From the NCBI RefSeq assembly GCF_019112545.1, contig NW_025064881.1, positions 442,309 to 506,308 on the forward strand: a DNA stretch of 64,000 nt, read 5' to 3'. Origin of the DNA: Guyanagaster necrorhizus (Eukaryota; Basidiomycota; Agaricomycetes; Agaricales; Physalacriaceae). The notes beneath the pieces are model-generated. The model saw only the letters and a program-made list of their open reading frames with translations. It was not told where the DNA came from and searched no databases. A program made the translations under genes and the position numbers. Below, piece after piece: positions 54,201 through 64,000 of this stretch (positions are counted from its first letter, which is position 1; every line of letters starts with the position of its first letter).

Positions 54201-56400
54201 ATGCTAATCAAGAAAGTAATCACAAACTCACCAACAATGGTTCTGATTCTATGCTCCATATATCATTCTCATTTGCCTTGCAGACAATTTGGTTATTTAT
54301 TCAGCAGGGATTGGATCAGTAGTACTGGAGCCAGAAATTCAGGAAAAGGAAGGTTCAGTAGTGGAGTTTTTTGACACACTGCATTGAAGAGGTTTGGTTC
54401 ATGCACAATGTGGAAACTGATACAGCAGAGGACTATCCACTGATCACACTCACACCAACACACACATGCACACACACACACACACAATGCTCTTAGTTCA
54501 TTAGGGGATTGTAATGCAATAAGAGTAGTAAATGGCAAATACAATTGTCTCTTCAATAATCCACTGCATGCAGTCAGTAATACCACACATATATTTATCT
54601 AAGATCTCTCTAAGTCTTAAAGCTTTTGTTTAAAAACAGGAGAAGTGACAAGTGTCACTGGGCCTTAAGGCAAGAGTACTGTAGCTCAATATAATACTCT
54701 GAAACACTCTCACAAAACTCTCAAAAAGTCCCAAGTACTGCTCATATCAACTCAAAATCTCTAAAACACACAATGCATGACTTAAAACTTCACACTCTAA
54801 GCAGAAAACTTTCACAATTCTGTCTACAAGTACAAAAGAGTTTAAACCTCTGTGCACAAGTTTTCTAACTGATCATAGATCCACAGGATTCAAACCTATG
54901 TGATCTAGAGATAAAAACACATAAAAACTCTATCCACAGGCTCAAAAGGTTTGAACCTCTGCCACCTATAGTGTCTCATATCACAAATACCTTAAAAACT
55001 TAGAAGAGTGCCCTTCAGACATTGCTCTTTTATTCTCAGTCAAGAGCACAATTCAAAATTTTCTATCAAGTCAGATTAGAGTTTCTCACAAGTTTTTATG
55101 CCTCATATTATACTCAAATCACTTGTAATAATCTCAATATCAGGTTTATTCTCTTGTCTGAAGTTACAAAATTGAACCCAGAGCTGGAGCACAAGGTCTT
55201 TGTGCTCAATACACTGCAACTGTGAGAAGTCAGAAACTTGTCTACTACTTTTACAATGTGGTATTTAAATAGGTTACTACTGTACTTACTAAGAGAAACC
55301 TAGCATAGTAGTTTCAATACATGAGACTCTGCTCCAGAGTCTCTCACAGGTTATCTCCATACATATCACTGTTTGATGTGCATATTCTGCTTTGGGTTGG
55401 AACTGTGTCCTCTGTTTCTATGCAACCTGATATCAGTTAGCTTTGTTAGTGAGCCTAGCCACAGGTCTCTTCACTTTTTTATCTTCTCAAGATTATTCTG
55501 TCATAATTGTTATATTCTCTAGTTGAATGTCTGAATATTCTGTCTTACTTACAATGTGTGTCACTTCTGGCCTAGAGTATATCAATTAATCTATCTCATG
55601 ATTATGCATTATACATCAGTACTGTGTAAAGTCCCATGCAAGATCATGTATGGAGTTTCTCTCATATAAGATCATATCTGTAATTCCATGTGATTTTTAT
55701 TCTTAGTGTGCAAGCTCTGTACTATTGTCAGTACATTTAGTGTCAAGTACTGAGACTTTCTGCACAGTGTGATCCTTCAGTATCATCTTGAAGCTAAATC
55801 ATGTACTCCATCAATTATCACTCAAGCCTATCATAGCTAGCCTTTTTTTTATTGTGCTTTAGCTCTATTTTGCTTCACATGCCTAGTAGTACTTTTGTAC
55901 TTAGCATATAGTACTGTATTTTGCAAAATTACATGCATGATATGTTCAGAGCATGTCAGCATATACCAGCATTGAAAAGTAATCTCTTATCATTCTATCA
56001 TCTCACTTGGAAAAAAGAGTTTATGATTTCAATCACCAGATCAGATGTCACTTTTAGCCAGAATAGAAAGACTCAATTCACTGCAATTATAAATAAAAGC
56101 AATATTAGTTATATCAATGTCAACACACATTTATTCTCAAAATCAATCACTATCACTGCAAACTTAAGCTCTGCAAGTACCTGCTGGATGGATAATACAC
56201 TTTGGTATAGATAGTGCTATCATCAAAATATAGATGCTATACAGTACATGCATATGAAGCAGCTAGTAACTGGTATGAAGTGAGAGTCAGACTCTCCAAC
56301 TAATCTCATCAGCACACCATACCTCACTGATAAACAGCATCCTCACAATATTCTTCATAGCTTCTCAGAGTGAAATAAACATCTTCTTGAGCAGTTATGC
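54201..56400. other. AT-rich, CpG-free, no gene recognised
   Basis: No domain is visible in any frame. Probably decayed transposon sequence, judged by its composition and neighbours. Confidence 0.4.
54470..54486. repeat. CA dinucleotide microsatellite
   Basis: About eight CA units, preceded by interrupted CACA stretches from 54,447. Confidence 0.8.
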
Positions 56401-56419
56401 AGTGATATCAAAGGTCCAA

Positions 56420-58740
56420 TGCCTGTTGCAACTAAAGTAATAAGAATAATATTATGAAAACTATTAAGATAAGTAAGTAATAGTATATAGGTATATGAGT
56501 TAGTGAGTATATCTCAGTTGGTACAGTAAAAGATGAAATGACTGAGGATGTAGTAGTAACTATGAGGTATATATATAGGCAGTATAAAGTATAGATGATC
56601 AGAAAATGAAATATAGGTAAGTAGACAGAAAAGAATCAGATGCATGTGTTTCATTCAACACTCTCAGACATAGCAGATTAATTGGTGATGTTCAGATTGG
56701 TGATATAGCAATAATAGTAGTCATGGTGAAGTGGCTTGGTGAATAGACCTGCAGCACTGACCTTTCTTCAAATGAGTTTGATCTTGATATCATTTGCTCA
56801 TATGAGTTTCTGTATAAAGTGTTCATGAATATCAATATATTTGACCTTATAGTGGTTTTGAGTCATGTTTGTAAGTGAGATGGTGCTGCAGTTGCCACAC
56901 TTTAGTATCCTCAGTCTTTTTTGCTCCAGCTGAATCTTCTTTAACCACAAGAACATCCACTTCAACTGTTATGCTACTCTGGTGAGTGATACAAACTCTA
57001 CTTTGGTAGGGAATAGTGCTATAGTAGCTTGACATTTGGAACTCCATGACACTGGACTCTCAACTATCATAAATACATATCTAGAGATAGATTTCATTAT
57101 GTCTTTGCATCTTTCATAGTCAGCATTGATGAAATCTATAGATTTGATAGGTTCACTCTGAGTATAGGTGACTCTGTAGTTTATGGTAGTTTTGATGTAT
57201 CCAATTACATGCATGAGAGAGTTTCAATGAGCTAGTTCAGAGTTGTTTTGGAAATGAGAAAGCAGGCTGACCACATATGCAAAGTCAGGCCTAATAGCTA
57301 ATTGTTTTCACATCACAGAATCTAAGACCTGGCAGTAGGGCTTCCCTTCTATTTATTCATCCTTCTTTAAAGATGGCACTATCATTAAGTTCAGAATTGT
57401 TCCAATAGGCATCTGCATTGAGCGGAGTGGAACACTCTGCAACTTAAACATTTTGATAACATGTTCTCAATATAGCCATTGTAATAATCAAACTATTCTA
57501 GCTTTTATATTTTAGTCAATATGCATACCTAGGAAGTAGCTGTTCTCTCTCACATCCTTGATTTCCCATTGTTGTATCAGTTCATTATTTCTTTTGTCTG
57601 CTTCTTCAAAACTTGTTATTGCATCTCAGACATTATCTATATATGTGTCTGTAATCATCATCATTCCACTTTGTCTGAACACAGAAATATGCTGAAGAGA
57701 TGAAGTACTCCAGCTCATCATATGTCTTTACTAAGATCTTGAACCAATCATGCACATCTTGTATTATCCCATAAATTGTATGAACTAACTTGCATATTTT
57801 GTCTTCTTTGCTAGAAACAATATTTTTAGGGTTGATATATATAGATGTTCTTCTTGGTTTCACTATCTAAGTAAGCTGAGATGAAGTCCACCTGCTATAA
57901 GTGAAGGTCTATACTCACTGCCAATACTACTGTCATTCTGATCAATTTAAGTTGTGTAACTGCTATCTAAGTTTTATTATAGTCAATTTTGAGCTGCTGA
58001 ATGTATCCTTTTCCAATAAGCCTTGCTTTATCTCTAACATGGTTTCTGTTGCCATTCTATTTAATGTTATATAATCATATAGATTTTATCACATTCATCT
58101 CAGGAGTTGCAAATACTAGGTCTCAGATATGCTTTTAGATATATATATTATATTTGATATCCATCACTAAATACCATCATTTTAGATTGAGTCACATAGT
58201 TTTATGGTAATTTTTGGAGATTTGGTGTAATGCTTTGGTATCTGCTAAGAAAGCAATATACTTGTCAAGGTCTATCTCAAACTTCTTCATCTGGATGACT
58301 GCTGCTCTTGAATGAATGGAGTTGATTGCTCAATCCTTCTTCATACTCTTAGCTTAATCTTCAGATTCTTGATATTTTCAGGATTTGGTAGCTGCTCTTG
58401 TTGAGATAGTAGTCCTTGCTGAATAATATAGTGGAGGTGGTTGACTTGTTTGGCTCATGTTCTGAGTGTCTAGCATGACAGAAATCTTGTTCACATTAGT
58501 ATTGATCATTGATGTATCAGATGTCTTGGACAGCCCTTTTTGGTCTTCAGGCTCTAGAAAAAGATCATTGTTTCACTGCTCAGTCTCCCCCACAACTGAC
58601 AGTGTGTGATATGGTATGCTTTCTTCAAATATTACATCATAAAAAATAAATATCTTGTCAGTTTCATCAAGAAATTTATAATGCTCTCCAGATGCATTAA
58701 TATGCTGAGTATATGTTCAGCCCTATAATTTGCAAATTCT
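56420..58740 (-). mobile_element. degenerate Ty1/copia retrotransposon remnant (copy 2)
   Basis: The minus strand shows, in order from high to low coordinate, an integrase C-terminal piece (about 58,700-58,600, KIFIFYDVIFEE), reverse transcriptase (KICKLVHTIYGIIQDVHDWF at about 57,800) and RNase H (FINADYERCKDIMKSISRYV; PVSWSSKCQATIALFPTKVE at about 57,150-57,000). It covers the same part of the element as copy 1 at 3.5-5.9 kb and shares its 3' flank (56,500-56,600), but the two differ at many sites, so they are separate insertions or old duplicates. Many stops. Non-functional. Confidence 0.85.
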
Positions 58741-60600
58741 GCAATATACACTAAAACATGGTAGTAGCTGAGGATTATTATCCAGTAGAAGACTATGGCT
58801 GAGGCTCCAAGCTAATAGTCATGCTAGTCACTAATACTAAGTCTAAAAGAGACTTTGTAAAATAATGCAGCATAAGAATATAAATCCTAAGTTGAGTTTG
58901 AACTTAAAAGGTTCTGCATCATACTGTGAAAAATACTAAGTCCAAGTTAGACTTAGAAATGGTACCTCAAATGGGGCCAATTCTATATGCCACTAAGACA
59001 AGTATATTCTAAAACAGCTAGAGGTATAATACCATAGCAAGTTGTGAAGTATTAAGTAAAGACAGCATCTCTATCTAAGAGCAGTAGAAAATGAGATCCA
59101 ATGATCTGTAGCTAGCATCTGAGTTTTGACTCAAATATCTAAGTTAGAATTCTCTAGGTATCAGGTAATTTAAAGGACTTAGAATTGAGAGGAATAGAGT
59201 AGATAGGACTGATTGATTGAGTCTGATCATACCTGATTGATCAAGCTACCAAGAATAACTCTGAATAACAGAAAGGAGTTAGATACCCACAGGCACTGTG
59301 AGCTTAAAATAAAGCTGTTCAGTGGCCAGATGGGTCTGGGCAGCTCTAGGGGAGTCCAGGATCATTGTCAATCTAGAATAAAAGCCTGATTCCACTTCAA
59401 ACAGAAGAAATATTATTTTAGACACTTTATTTATAGATTCTATACCTGTTTTTGATATATAAAAGTAGAGAAGAGGGGAGCATAGGAAGCAAGCAACCCA
59501 TCTCCATGTTCAAGCCTTCTAGCTCACTGTAGTTAGTCTCTGGGACAACAATTTTTGAGTTCTGCTTTGACTTAGTGATTTATTTAAGTTGCTTTATCAC
59601 TTAGAGAGGATTAGAATTGGAATATTAACTGTATTTTGGATTTCAGATTAATTTGGGTTCCAAATTATAAGGGTTTCAGCATCAGAATACAAGTTCTTCA
59701 GTTTTAAGGACTGATAGCCAGCCAAGAGTGTAGCTAGTCAAGCCTAAGTGCTTGATAGATTTAATATTTGGATTTTAGAGTTTATTGGGTGTTGGAATAT
59801 TCTAAGTTGATTTAGAGCACAATTGTGCATCAATGCTAGATCCTAATTATACTTAAAATCATAATAAACTATTCTCATGAGTATTGCATCTTAGAAGACA
59901 AGATAAGACTGAATAATTATTTTTATTGACTGTTTCTTTGATTTTATTCAAAGCTGCAGAGTGCTTCTACTGTACTCAAAATAACTGATATCAACTGTAT
60001 TCAGTGATAGTGTTTTAAGTGGTTAGGTGTTGGTGTTTGAGAGCTCATTCCTCATTTGCTTTTCTTAGTCACTTAGCCATTACCAAGCATATCAGTATAC
60101 TTCAGAAATCTGTTAGACCTAAGCATCACATGAACAGAAACACATGATAAACAGAAGCTGCCTTGTACTTTGGGCAGTCGACTGAGTTCACTGATGCACT
60201 TCTTGATTGATGTGTTACAAGGCCAAGTGAATTGGCTTGAAAGTAGAATGGTATGAAGATAAACTTTAGCTTGAAGCTGGGTTTTACCAGCGAGAGTGAG
60301 CTATCTTAAATACTATACAGGTCCTGCTAATAATACTACTGCCTATTGTATGTTTCTGAGTCCATTGTGCTTGTAGTCCTAGAGCATTGCTATCTTACAC
60401 AAAAGGATGATTGAGCATCATCAGGCAACACTGTTGCATCAAAAGACAATGACAGACTCAGCCAGTTGTGATGACTAAGCCTGTCCCACAGTCTTAAATG
60501 CTCTTGTCTTTAGTGCTCTGACTAAGCATAAATAGGGGTTCATCATTTAAGAAAAGAAAAAAGGAAAAATCATAACATTACTCCCTTCTTAAGACCATTA
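58741..60600. other. CpG-depleted sequence, possible gypsy 3' LTR region
   Basis: No coding similarity. Lies downstream of the gypsy chromodomain in element orientation, where the 3' LTR would be expected. I could not define LTR ends. Confidence 0.35.
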
Positions 60601-60619
60601 TCCCAATAGCTTAATTTAG

Positions 60620-63600
60620 AGATAGTTTATAGTCATGTATTGTGTCATTGGTGTTCATGAGTTTTTTGTTGATTCACTGATTAGATTTCAGGCTATAACC
60701 CTTCCAGCTAACCAGATAGTCAACAGTTATCATCATGCCCCCTTCTTTTGCCTTGATTTTTCATAATTTATAGTTTAAGACATATTCAATTTTGTAGTGT
60801 TCTTCATCATCAATCAAGTCAGGAGGAGGAGGCAGTGGTCATTGTTGATTTGGGAATGCTGGTTCAATGTAGGGGGTTAATAGTCCTTCATTAAAGACAT
60901 TGTGGATCTTCCATGTCACTAGAAGACAGAGTTTATAGGTGAACTGTCTGATCTTGAAGAGGATCTGGAATAGGCCAGTGCATTTGTCAGCTAATTTTCA
61001 CTTTGGCCATGGCAGATGGAGGTTGGTAGTATTTAGCCAAACTTCATCATTGACTGAATACTCATATGCAGGTTGATAGTGTTTGTCATATTGGTTCTTC
61101 ATTGTTGTTGCAGCTCTTTCATGGGCTGTCTTGGTTTCATTATGTATCTTTGTCATAGTGGCAGCAAAATTGATGGAGGCAAGTGTAGTTGTTTGGTGTT
61201 GCTTAGTTTGAGTGATGTTTGGGTGTTGGCCATGATTTAGAAAGAAAGAGGTTTTACTGATAGTTGAGTGGACTTGGTTATTGTGTTGGAAGGCAGTGAG
61301 GGCTAACTATTCAGTCCAGTCATCCTGCTGGTAGTTAATGAAGAGATAAAGGTGCTTCTCCACTTCTTGATTGGCCTGTTCTGTTTGACTATCTGTCTGT
61401 GGATGATATGCAGTGAATGCATTTCACTTGATGTTAAGGAGTCAATACAAGTTGTTCAGGAATTTAGAGACAAATTGCAGTCCACTGTCTGAAATTATGA
61501 CTTGGGGCATGCCATATTTGGTGTAGACTTCATCTCACAAGATCTTCACCCACCCTTTGGAGGTTAGTTCTATTGAACAGGCAATTGGGATGATTGCCTT
61601 AGAGAACTGATCAATGATGATGATGATAGTATTATAGCCATTACAATCTGATAGTCTGATGATCATATCCACTAAGATGTGGGTCCATAGTGATGAAGAG
61701 ACCTCATTAGGGTGGAGTGGTGCTGCCTGAGACTGTGTTGAGCTTTTGCCTTGTTGACAAACCTCACATGCTTTGACATATTGTGTGATATTGTAGTCTA
61801 TTTTAGGCTATCAGTACTCTCATAGTATAAGTTCTTTGGTCTTTGAAATCCCAGGGTGACTGGCTGTCATGTGATTATAGCAAGTGGCAATGATGTCCCC
61901 TCTAAGTGTTTGTTCCCAGAGAATGTAGATCCACCTATCATAGTAGATCAGTCCTTCTTCTTTTACTATTCTCTGCTCATAGTTGAGTGATGGGGCTACT
62001 TGCTGATCCCATTTGTGGTTATCATGAGTTGCACTCTTGATGTGCTCATGGATCTCCTTTTCAGTCAGCATTATCATGGCCCAAAAGTGCTCAGACCTTA
62101 ATAATGTCACTCCTTCATTATCATGTCCCCTCTGATCATGATCAGCATATCTACTAAGTAGATTGGCCTTTTTGTTTGCCATCCCAGCCTTGTGATAAAG
62201 GGTATATTGATATTGGCTGAGCTCTGTTACCCATCAAGCCTATCATCAGTTTAGCTTTTGGAGTTATCAGAAGTATTGTAAGTTTTGATGATCCATTTAT
62301 ATTTCAAATACTTTCATGACTCTAATCAGATAAAGCCTCCATTCTTCTAGGGCAAGTATTATGGCAAGCAACTCTTTGTTGTAAATTTCATAGTTTTGTT
62401 CCATGGTGAAGAGAGCCTTGGAGAGGAAGGCCATTGATCACCATTTGCCATCCTGTTTCTGAGATAGTACAGCTCTGATAGCTCTCTTGCTGGAGTCAGC
62501 CTCTATTCAGAACTTCTCTTCCTGCATTGAGATGGTGAGGACTATGTCTTTAGCTAATCACCACTTGAGGTCATTGAAGGTATGCTGTTGGGAAGGGTCT
62601 CACACCCAAGGGGCATTTCCTGTGAGCTGAGTCATTGGTCAGACTATTTTACTATAGTTCTGAATAAATCATTGGTAGAAGTTCATGAACCTCAGAAGGG
62701 ATTGGAGCTCCTTCTTTCTGGTGGGTTCCAGCCACTTGGTGACATCTATTACTTTGATTGGGTTCATGCAAATGCTTTCTTTGCTAATAATTATACCAAG
62801 GTATTTGGTCTCAAGGACTTCAAATTCGCATTTTTCCACTTTAAGGAATAGCTTGTGCCTTCACATTAAAGCCAGCACTTGTTATACCAGCTTCTGGTGT
62901 TCCTCCCTTGTTTTTGACATGATCAGAATGTTGATGAGATAAATAGTGACTTTTCCTATGGAGATGAGGTCTTTGAATATGTTGTTCATCATCCACTGGA
63001 ATGTGGCAGGCAAATTGGTCAGCCTAAGAATATTACTGTTGGTTTGAACAGTCTACAATTTGTTCAGAAAGTGGCTTTCTATTTGTTGCTCTCCTTGATC
63101 TGCATGTTATTATACCTCCAGCAGATGTCAAGTTTGATGTAATATTTTGCTCCTCTGAGTTTGTTCATTAGCTCTGAGATCAATGAAAGAGAGTAGTGAT
63201 TCTTGATCATTATTTCATTGAGTTTGCAGTAATCCTGGACCAGTCAGAGCTTGCCATCCTTTTTCTTGATGAAGAAGAATGGTGATGCTATGGGAGATTT
63301 TGATGGTCAAATTCTTCCACTGGATTGGTTTTCATCAAGAAACTTGTCAAGTTTCTGTTGTTCATTATTCCTGAGAGGATAGATCTTGCAATCAAGGTTT
63401 GCATTGGCATTTGGGATTAACTTGATCATGTGGTCCTATAGTTTGGATTTGGGGAGCTCATCAAAGTTTTTCTTCTTGAATAGATTCCTAAAATCTCATG
63501 CCCATTCTGGCACTATCTCTTCAAATGTCTTTTCCTCTTTCTGTTTATTGGTCTTGGCTGCCAGATTGTTAGCATAGTGTACTGCTTGGATATGAAGTTC

Positions 63601-64000
63601 TTGCTGAATGTTGATGGTGAGAATAGTTTTTTCATCCTCCATTTTCTCATCCCACTGATCTTTGGAGTCCTCATCTGAGAGTTCAAATAGTAGTTTTTGG
63701 CACTTGCACTAGGCAAATGTTATTTTTCTGGTTTTCCAGTTGATTAGTGGATTGTGCCTAATCAACCAGTCATAACTGAGGAAGACCTCCTTGGTTTCCA
63801 AGTTGGTCATGGTCAGATTAATCCATTCAGAATGGTCACTGATTGTGAGCCTGAGCTTAATGAACTTGGTAATCAAACTGGCTTGGTTCTTAGTGCCATC
63901 AGCATTATAGATAGATATTGGAGCTGCTGTTGCTTGGGTGGAGTGTTGGTGCTTGTTGACAAAAGTGCAGTTGATTGAGCTTCTAGTACAACTGCTGTCA
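60620..64000 (-). mobile_element. degenerate chromodomain Ty3/gypsy retrotransposon (chromovirus), 3' part
   Basis: From high to low coordinate on the minus strand: reverse transcriptase (about 63,600-62,600, with a changed catalytic box YLINILIMSKTREEHQKL at 62,948-62,895, both Asp lost), RNase H, the integrase zinc-finger region (NKKANLLSRYADH, WDQQVAPSLNYEQ, TASHPGISKTKELIL at 62,180-61,820), integrase core remnants (61,750-61,300) and a C-terminal chromodomain (DDEEHYKIEYVLNYKL, stop, then ITVDYLVSWKGY at about 60,820-60,693). Gag and protease lie beyond the right edge. The stop before the chromodomain core is in a position where an Arg is common, fitting CGA-to-TGA. Dead element of the MarY1/Tf1-like clade seen in basidiomycetes. 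Confidence 0.85.

Larger units (their letters stand above)
53583..64000. other. second CpG-depleted block, over 10 kb
   Basis: I find only four CG dinucleotides (57,423, 60,179, 60,291, 62,827) in 10.4 kb. The block contains copia copy 2, the gypsy element, and unassigned AT-rich sequence at 54,201-56,400 and 58,741-60,600. It begins inside the kinase upstream module and runs off the right edge. Confidence 0.85.

Noticed and set aside
54860..54980. tRNA-like stretch (ggattcaaacct, gtttgaacctct)
   Set aside because: No cloverleaf can be formed around the T-arm-like words; chance in AT-rich sequence.
61820..62182. Host gene for the 120-codon HxxH-like frame
   Set aside because: The order NKKANLLSRYADH, EEGLIYYDRW, SHPGISKTKELI is the zinc-finger part of a gypsy integrase.

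Overview
The window looks like nuclear DNA of a mushroom-forming basidiomycete (Agaricomycetes). The evidence is the density of short (45-60 bp) GT-AG introns, large F-box and protein-kinase families, fungal P450 and GMC oxidoreductase genes, a small hydrophobin-like secreted protein, and Ty1/copia and chromodomain Ty3/gypsy retroelements. I saw no rRNA, tRNA or CRISPR array. Gene models were spliced by hand, so exon borders rest on consensus sites and frame continuity.

Layout. 0-3.5 kb: the 5' end of an unknown gene at the left edge, then an acidic nuclear-type protein with a decayed relative beside it. 3.45-6.78 kb: a degenerate copia element in a block where I find no CpG at all. 6.8-12.7 kb: an acidic Ser/Asp-rich protein, a type I membrane protein, a PNPOx-like flavoprotein, and a tandem pair of secreted CAP/PR-1 proteins. 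13-30 kb: a decay zone with two intact F-box genes and one hydrophobin-like gene, surrounded by remnants of P450 (two), F-box/LRR (two), hydrophobin-like and thioredoxin genes. 30.5-34.1 kb: a tandem pair of alpha-ketoglutarate-dependent xanthine-dioxygenase-type genes with a possible small gene between them. 35-42 kb: an unknown two-exon gene, a broken GMC oxidoreductase, and a Tyr/Gln/Pro-rich repeat protein.

42.5-54.2 kb is the most unusual part. It is a near-perfect inverted repeat with arms of about 4 kb (42,520-46,495 and 48,481-52,433) around a 2 kb spacer. It is built from genes of an atypical protein-kinase family. Each arm holds one complete kinase gene. A second kinase starts in the spacer, runs into the right arm and has a nonsense codon; only its 3' half is present in the left arm. 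A further kinase fragment and an inverted copy of the kinase upstream region follow at 53.1-54.2 kb.

53.6-64 kb: a second almost CpG-free block with another copia remnant and a chromodomain-bearing gypsy element running off the right edge. The kinase upstream repeat keeps its CpGs inside the inverted repeat and has lost them where it lies in this block, which points to local, methylation-linked C-to-T mutation rather than a property of the repeat itself.
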